NCBI GenBank assembly: GCA_021815645.1
Contig: JAKBAB010000003.1
Span: 1-53,048 of the forward strand
Source of the DNA: Actinomycetes bacterium
Lineage (GTDB): Bacteria > Actinomycetota > Acidimicrobiia > Acidimicrobiales > RAAP-2
DNA length: 53,048 bases
Direction: 5' to 3'
Shown here piece by piece: positions 48,176 to 53,048 of the stretch (the stretch's first letter is position 1; the number at the start of each line of letters is the position of its first letter). A program made the position numbers and the translations under genes. The notes beneath the pieces are model-generated. The model was given only the letters and a program-made list of their open reading frames with translations. It was not told where the DNA came from and did no database searches.

Positions 48176-50260
48176 TTAGGGGACCGTCGACGGTCGATCG
48201 TCCTTGCCGGCGGCGTTCCACCAACTCGGTGAGATGGCGGCCCCCCGAACGGCCTCATTCGCCCGCTGCTCCGCTTGAATCACCTGGAGTATGGCGTTGA
48301 TCAGTGAGAGGTGCGTCAACGCCTGAGGAAAGTTGCCGAGGTGCCGCGCCGTGAGGGGGTCCAACTCTTCACCAAACAGTCCGAGCGCGCTCGCTGAGCC
48401 GACCAATTTTTCACAGTGCGTACGGGCCCGCTCGAGTTCACCGATCTCCACTAGAGCCGACACCAACCAGAACGAGCAGACCGTGAAGGACCCCTCACCT
48501 TCCCCCTTCATACCATCGTCGGTAGTGTCGGGTTGATAGCGATAGACGAAGGGCCCCTCACTGAGGTCGTCGGCGATGGCTAAGACCGTGCGACGAATGC
48601 GTTCGTCCGAAGCGGGCAAGAAACCCACCTGCGCCAACAGTAGGAGCGACGCGTCTAGTTCTTCCGATCCGTACGCCTGGGTGAAACAGCCGTTCTTCAA
48701 TCCCCGAGCGCACACGTCGGCGTGGATCTCCTGGGCCACCGACCACCACTGATCGGCCCGGCTCTTCTCGCCGCGCAGCGCGGCCAAGCGCGCTCCCCGG
48801 TCTAGCGCAACCCAGCACATCACCTTGGAAAACGTGAAGTGCCGTGGTTCGCCGCGAACCTCCCAGATACCTCGGTCGGTCTCGCGCCAACAGCCCAGCA
48901 CCACCTCGACGGCCTGAACGACGATGCGCCAAGAACGCTCACTGAGCGCGTCGCGTGATCGGGTGTGTTCGAAAACGCAGTCCACGATCGCGCCGAGAAT
49001 GTCGAACTGGACTTGATCGAAGGCGGCGTTGCCGTCGCGGACCGGGCGGCTGCCGCCGTAACCGGTTAAGTGGTCGAGCTCCATCTCCACCGGGGCGCTG
49101 GCGCCGTCGACCGGGTAAAGAACCTGGAGGGTGCGCCGAGACTTCTTCGCCCCGCTGGGGTGTGAACCCACCGGTTCCAAAACGTCGCCCAAAAAGGCCA
49201 AAAAGTCGTCGGCCTCGGTGTCGAAGCCCAAGGAGTGCAAGGCGCGCAAGGTGAAGGCGGCGTCGCGCACCCACGTGTAGCGATAGTCCCAGTTGCGCCC
49301 GCCACCCATGGACTCGGGTAACGAAGTCGTCGGGGCCGCGAGGAGGGCACCCGTCGGCGCGTAGGTGAGCCCCTTCAAAGTGAGCGCACTGCGCTGAAGA
49401 AACTCCCGCCACGGGTGGTCGGGGAAACGTCCGCCGTCAATCCAGTCGCGCCAGAACCGACTCGTTTCAGCGCGAGACCGGTCGACTTCGTCACGGTTCG
49501 ACGGCGCCTCCGCGTCCGTCCACCCCAGCACCACGAAGGATGATTCACCCTCGCGTAGCCGGTGACGCGCGCGAACCGCACGCCCTTCGATGCCGAAGCG
49601 CATATCCCCCGAGAGGCGCAGCCGGGGGTAGTCGGGGTTCGTCGTCTCGACTTGGTCGTAACTCGAACCACTAAAGACCCACTCCGCGTCGACGCGCCCG
49701 TAGTCGAAGGACGGCTCGCAGTTAAGGACAATGTCGACACTGCCGTGCAGGCAAGTTGCGGTCCTCACGAGAACGTGTTTGGCGTCGAAGTCACCGGGGG
49801 TTCGTCGGTGGTGACCGGATCGTTCCGTCGTTTGGTACCACGGAGCGACGGCCAGAAAGTCGTTCACGATCAGCCACCCGCTGCGCGTCTGCCAGGTCGT
49901 AGCGAGCACCATCGTGCCGGGAACGTACTGACGGTGGGCCGGGACGGCACTATCGGCGGGGGCGAGGCGGAACGACCCGGCCGCGCGGTCAAGGAGTGTC
50001 CCAAAGACGCTGGGGTCGTGGGGCTTGGGAATGCAGAACCACTCAATAGTTCCCGTTGGGGCCACGAGGCAGGAGTTCTCGCAGTCGGACAAAAATGCGT
50101 AATCGGCAATCGGCGGAAATATCGCTTCGAGGGAGTCCTGGTTCGTCGGACCCCTCATCCCCACCTCGCCGAGAGAGGACCGGCCTGTGAAGTCACCGCG
50201 GCGCGCCGGTACTCCACTCGCACCCATTGGCGTACCGAATGGCCCCCTCGTACCGCTCAC
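48176..50260 (-). CDS. Glycoside hydrolase family 15 protein (trehalase/glucoamylase-like)
   Basis: 'PPIADYAFLSDCENSCLVAPTGTIEWFCIP', 'GGGRNWDYRYTWVRDAAFTLRAL', 'CSFWLVSALVEIG'. Confidence 0.92.
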   Translation of the reverse strand: MSGTRGPFGTPMGASGVPARRGDFTGRSSLGEVGMRGPTNQDSLEAIFPPIADYAFLSDCENSCLVAPTGTIEWFCIPKPHDPSVFGTLLDRAAGSFRLAPADSAVPAHRQYVPGTMVLATTWQTRSGWLIVNDFLAVAPWYQTTERSGHHRRTPGDFDAKHVLVRTATCLHGSVDIVLNCEPSFDYGRVDAEWVFSGSSYDQVETTNPDYPRLRLSGDMRFGIEGRAVRARHRLREGESSFVVLGWTDAEAPSNRDEVDRSRAETSRFWRDWIDGGRFPDHPWREFLQRSALTLKGLTYAPTGALLAAPTTSLPESMGGGRNWDYRYTWVRDAAFTLRALHSLGFDTEADDFLAFLGDVLEPVGSHPSGAKKSRRTLQVLYPVDGASAPVEMELDHLTGYGGSRPVRDGNAAFDQVQFDILGAIVDCVFEHTRSRDALSERSWRIVVQAVEVVLGCWRETDRGIWEVRGEPRHFTFSKVMCWVALDRGARLAALRGEKSRADQWWSVAQEIHADVCARGLKNGCFTQAYGSEELDASLLLLAQVGFLPASDERIRRTVLAIADDLSEGPFVYRYQPDTTDDGMKGEGEGSFTVCSFWLVSALVEIGELERARTHCEKLVGSASALGLFGEELDPLTARHLGNFPQALTHLSLINAILQVIQAEQRANEAVRGAAISPSWWNAAGKDDRPSTVP

Positions 50261-50505
50261 CGCTGGACCTCAATCATCTCACCGTTCCCGTCTCTCGCGT
50301 AGCTGGGCACCACTTGTCGTACGCACACTTCAATCTACGGCCCGGGCTCGACCCAGTACGGTCGGGACTCCCGAGTCACTGCGCCCACCACACTCTCCCC
50401 ACGACCGCGCGTTCCGGCGGTCTAAACTAGCGAAACTTTTATGGCCACCTTACGAGCCGCCGGGCGCCGCCGCGGAACTCATCCGAGCGCTGGGTTGATA
50501 GCACC

Positions 50506-51594
50506 GTGAGCGTTACGTTACGAGTCGCCGCCGGAGTACTCGCGCTAGTCCTTCAACTCGTCGTTCTCGACGCGGCCATTCGCACCTTTCTGCTACCGCG
50601 CGTCGCCCAAGTACGACTGAGCCGCTTCGTCGCGAGAGTGGTGTCGATGGTTTTCCACGCCCTAACTCGGCGGGCGCGTACCTACCGTCTTCGAGATCGC
50701 GTTTTATCCCTCTACCCGTCTATCGTCCTGCTCTCTTACCAAACCACGTGGCTGGCCCTGAGCGCCGTCGCGTTCGCCCTCGCGTTCTTTTCGGCGGGCG
50801 TCCGAAACTTTCTGGCCGCGCTTCGAATATCGGGGTCGTCACTCTTTACCCTCGGCACCTCCCCCGCCCACGGCGGTAGCCAGAGCGTGCTGCAGTTTGT
50901 CGAAGCGGGTGTGGGCCTAACGCTACTGGCGTTATTGATCGCGTTCATACCGACGCTCTACTCGGGCTTCCAACGACGCGAAGTGTCCGTGTCGCGTCTC
51001 TCGGTGCGCTCGGGCATACCGGCCACACCCTGGGGCATCCTCGAGATCGCGAAGAGCGTCGAGTCTTTCGAACTCCTCGACGAACTGTGGCGTGAATGGG
51101 AGCAGTGGTTCATTGAACTCGGTGAGACCCACACGACGTTGCCGATACTGAACTACTACCGCTCCCCCGACCGCAATCAGACCTGGTTTAGTGCCGCGGT
51201 CTCGGTACTGGACGCCGCCGCGCTCTATAACGCGGCCGTCGACATGGCGGTCTCGCCCACGGCCGGGCTGTGCATACGCTCCGGTTGGCTGACTCTTCGC
51301 CAGTTGGCGCAGTACTTTCGTATCCCTTACCCCGAGACCTTCGACGGCACCGAGTCAATTCGGATTAGTCGCGAGGAGTTTGAACAGGTCCTGGCGCGCT
51401 TGGAACGAGGTGGCGTGCCGATACTGGCGGACCACGAAGTGGCGTGGCGTGACTTCGTGGGGTGGCGCGTTAACTACGACGCGATCGTAGAATCCGGATA
51501 CCAGCTCTTCGATTGCCCACGCGTCGCGTGGCGCGACGCCGTCAACCTGCCCCTCGTGAAGCCGTCGAATCGCCGCGGCCACTCGGAACGTTAA
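50506..51594 (+). CDS. Membrane protein resembling a 2TM pore-loop (Ion_trans_2-like) channel, with large cytosolic domain
   Basis: 'RISGSSLFTLGTSPAHGGSQSVLQFVEAGVGLTLLALLIAFIPTLYSGFQRRE' resembles pore helix-filter-TM2; GTG start. Confidence 0.55.
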   Translation: MSVTLRVAAGVLALVLQLVVLDAAIRTFLLPRVAQVRLSRFVARVVSMVFHALTRRARTYRLRDRVLSLYPSIVLLSYQTTWLALSAVAFALAFFSAGVRNFLAALRISGSSLFTLGTSPAHGGSQSVLQFVEAGVGLTLLALLIAFIPTLYSGFQRREVSVSRLSVRSGIPATPWGILEIAKSVESFELLDELWREWEQWFIELGETHTTLPILNYYRSPDRNQTWFSAAVSVLDAAALYNAAVDMAVSPTAGLCIRSGWLTLRQLAQYFRIPYPETFDGTESIRISREEFEQVLARLERGGVPILADHEVAWRDFVGWRVNYDAIVESGYQLFDCPRVAWRDAVNLPLVKPSNRRGHSER

Positions 51595-51653
51595 CTCCCA
51601 CCAGCTGAGCGGGCCCGTGGTCGCTCGAGAGGCCTCTCGCCACCCCTTGGCCG

Positions 51654-52694
51654 CTACGGCCGTACTTCGGCCCCCGCACCACTACCGGGCGCCAGCGGAG
51701 CGCCATCGCCGAGTGGGAAGTCGGGCCCACTCGGTCCGGGAAAATCGCCGGCGCGATCGCGTAACTCCCGCCAAAGACGCGCCCACCGGCGACGGCGTTT
51801 CTGCGCCCGTCGTTCCTCCGACTGCGCCAGAGTGATCGCGACCTTGACCAACTCGCCGTCACGACTCGCTTCTCTACGAAGCCAGTTCGCCACCAGAGAG
51901 CTATCACGTTGCTGGCCGAGGTTTCTCTGGAAGGCGTCGAGGTGCTCGCTCACCGTGTCGACACTGGGGTCTAGGGTCAGCGAAAACGTGCGCAGCAGTA
52001 CGGCCAGACGCTTTGCCGCCCGGCGGGCGCGGTGAAGATTGTCGTCATTGGGGTCCCCCTTCGCGCGCGCGACCGATCGCTCGAGGTCCCCCCAAGACCG
52101 AATCAGTACATCGTGGGCTATGGGTCGAAGTACGTTGAGCGACAGTGGCGCCTCGCGTAACCCGACACGGTATAAGCGCATGGACTGAAGGAGCGAGTGA
52201 AAATCCGAGGAGTCGAGCCCACAATGCGCGACTTCCCCCGCCGCCTCTCGGTACTTTGTCGCAGCCGAGCGCAGCCGCAGCGCCCGAGGAGACGGGGCAC
52301 CTACCTCTAGGGCCGACGCGACCCGACTCTCGACGACTTCAGCGTCACGCAGGCCACCCAGGGGTCGCACGACGCACTTTACTTGTTGCGCCATCGTGGA
52401 AGTTGCCCACGAACCCTCCAGGGGAGCGAGGCCCTCGACGAGATACTGCACTCGGCGCAACGCTAGTCGTAACGACCGAATTGACGCGACGCCCTCGGAC
52501 GCACCCTCTCGACGGGCGAAGGGTGCGGCGACTTCGCTAATCTCTTCGAGCGCGTCGCGTAGGAGGGCTCGCAGGAACGTTCCGGTGACCTCCCGACTAG
52601 AGCACTGGTCGACGTTGCTATCCCCGCGCACCCACCCGACACCGGAGGGGCGCGGGGAACTGTGGTGACCACGACGTAGGGCCTCGTCGCTCAC
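51654..52694 (-). CDS. CHAD domain-containing protein
   Basis: Repeated His/Arg helical pattern: 'SIRSLRLALRRVQYLVEGL', 'LGGLRDAEVVESRV', 'LHRARRAAKRLAVLLRTF', 'FQRNLGQQRDSSLVANWL'. Confidence 0.85.
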   Translation of the reverse strand: MSDEALRRGHHSSPRPSGVGWVRGDSNVDQCSSREVTGTFLRALLRDALEEISEVAAPFARREGASEGVASIRSLRLALRRVQYLVEGLAPLEGSWATSTMAQQVKCVVRPLGGLRDAEVVESRVASALEVGAPSPRALRLRSAATKYREAAGEVAHCGLDSSDFHSLLQSMRLYRVGLREAPLSLNVLRPIAHDVLIRSWGDLERSVARAKGDPNDDNLHRARRAAKRLAVLLRTFSLTLDPSVDTVSEHLDAFQRNLGQQRDSSLVANWLRREASRDGELVKVAITLAQSEERRAQKRRRRWARLWRELRDRAGDFPGPSGPDFPLGDGAPLAPGSGAGAEVRP

Positions 52695-53048
52695 GCGTGG
52701 CCACCCCCGATCAGTTGCGCGAGACTGGAAACCACGACGTCGGCTCCGTGAGCGCGTAGTTGGTCAGCGTAGGAACTTTCGCCCGCACCGTCGTGGTGAT
52801 CAACGCCAATGACCAGCGAGAAATGGCCGGCCCGCCCGGCCGCGACACCGGCCAACGCGTCTTCGAGGACCACCGCCTTATCCGGAGAGGTGTTCAACAG
52901 TCGGGCACCTTCTAGGTAGCTATCGGGCGCGGGCTTACCGGCGAGACCGCGGCTCTTTAACACGTTGCCGTCCACGATCGCGTCGAACAGCGAGACGAGA
53001 CCGGCCGCCCCGAGAGCGGCCTTCGTGTTCTCACTTGCCGACACCACC
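52691..53048 (-). CDS. HAD hydrolase (beta-phosphoglucomutase-like), partial at window edge
   Basis: 'VSASENTKAALGAAGLVSLFDAIVDG', 'GKPAPDSYLEGARLL', 'AVVLEDALAGVAAGRAG'; N-terminus is outside the window. Confidence 0.88.
   Translation of the reverse strand, partial: VVSASENTKAALGAAGLVSLFDAIVDGNVLKSRGLAGKPAPDSYLEGARLLNTSPDKAVVLEDALAGVAAGRAGHFSLVIGVDHHDGAGESSYADQLRAHGADVVVSSLAQLIGGGHA

Noticed and set aside
1-53048. CRISPR array or large tandem repeat array
   Set aside because: No regularly spaced direct repeats seen; only protein-level DUF5666 repeats at 44.6-45.7 kb.

Overview
The window is high-GC actinobacterial-type sequence (mycothiol-type DsbA, MurT/GatD, DUF2630, CHAD; an acidimicrobial origin is only a guess) and is mostly coding. 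Core-type content: a branched-chain amino acid ABC transporter operon, tRNA-Val(CAC), MurT/GatD, a LysR-AlkA-M20-DsbA operon, divergent trpG/trpE, a two-subunit B12-dependent acyl-CoA mutase, an MscL-like channel, a LOV histidine kinase, Nnr, trehalose metabolism and a CHAD protein. The most interesting part is the ~12 kb block at 10.3-22.1 kb. It holds a zinc-ribbon/class III cyclase/AAA/TPR regulator, then a same-strand, closely spaced set: an alpha-dioxygenase/COX-like heme peroxidase with YRMH and HD motifs, a lipoxygenase-like protein with His-x4-His...His, a second cyclase/AAA/TPR regulator overlapping the lipoxygenase stop by 4 bp, and a patatin-like phospholipase. This arrangement resembles a phospholipase-COX-LOX oxylipin cascade with cyclic-nucleotide-type regulators built in. 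It is bordered by TA and IS relics on the left and by a VapBC-type TA module plus tRNA-Val on the right. All calls come from reading motifs in the translations; no database search was run.
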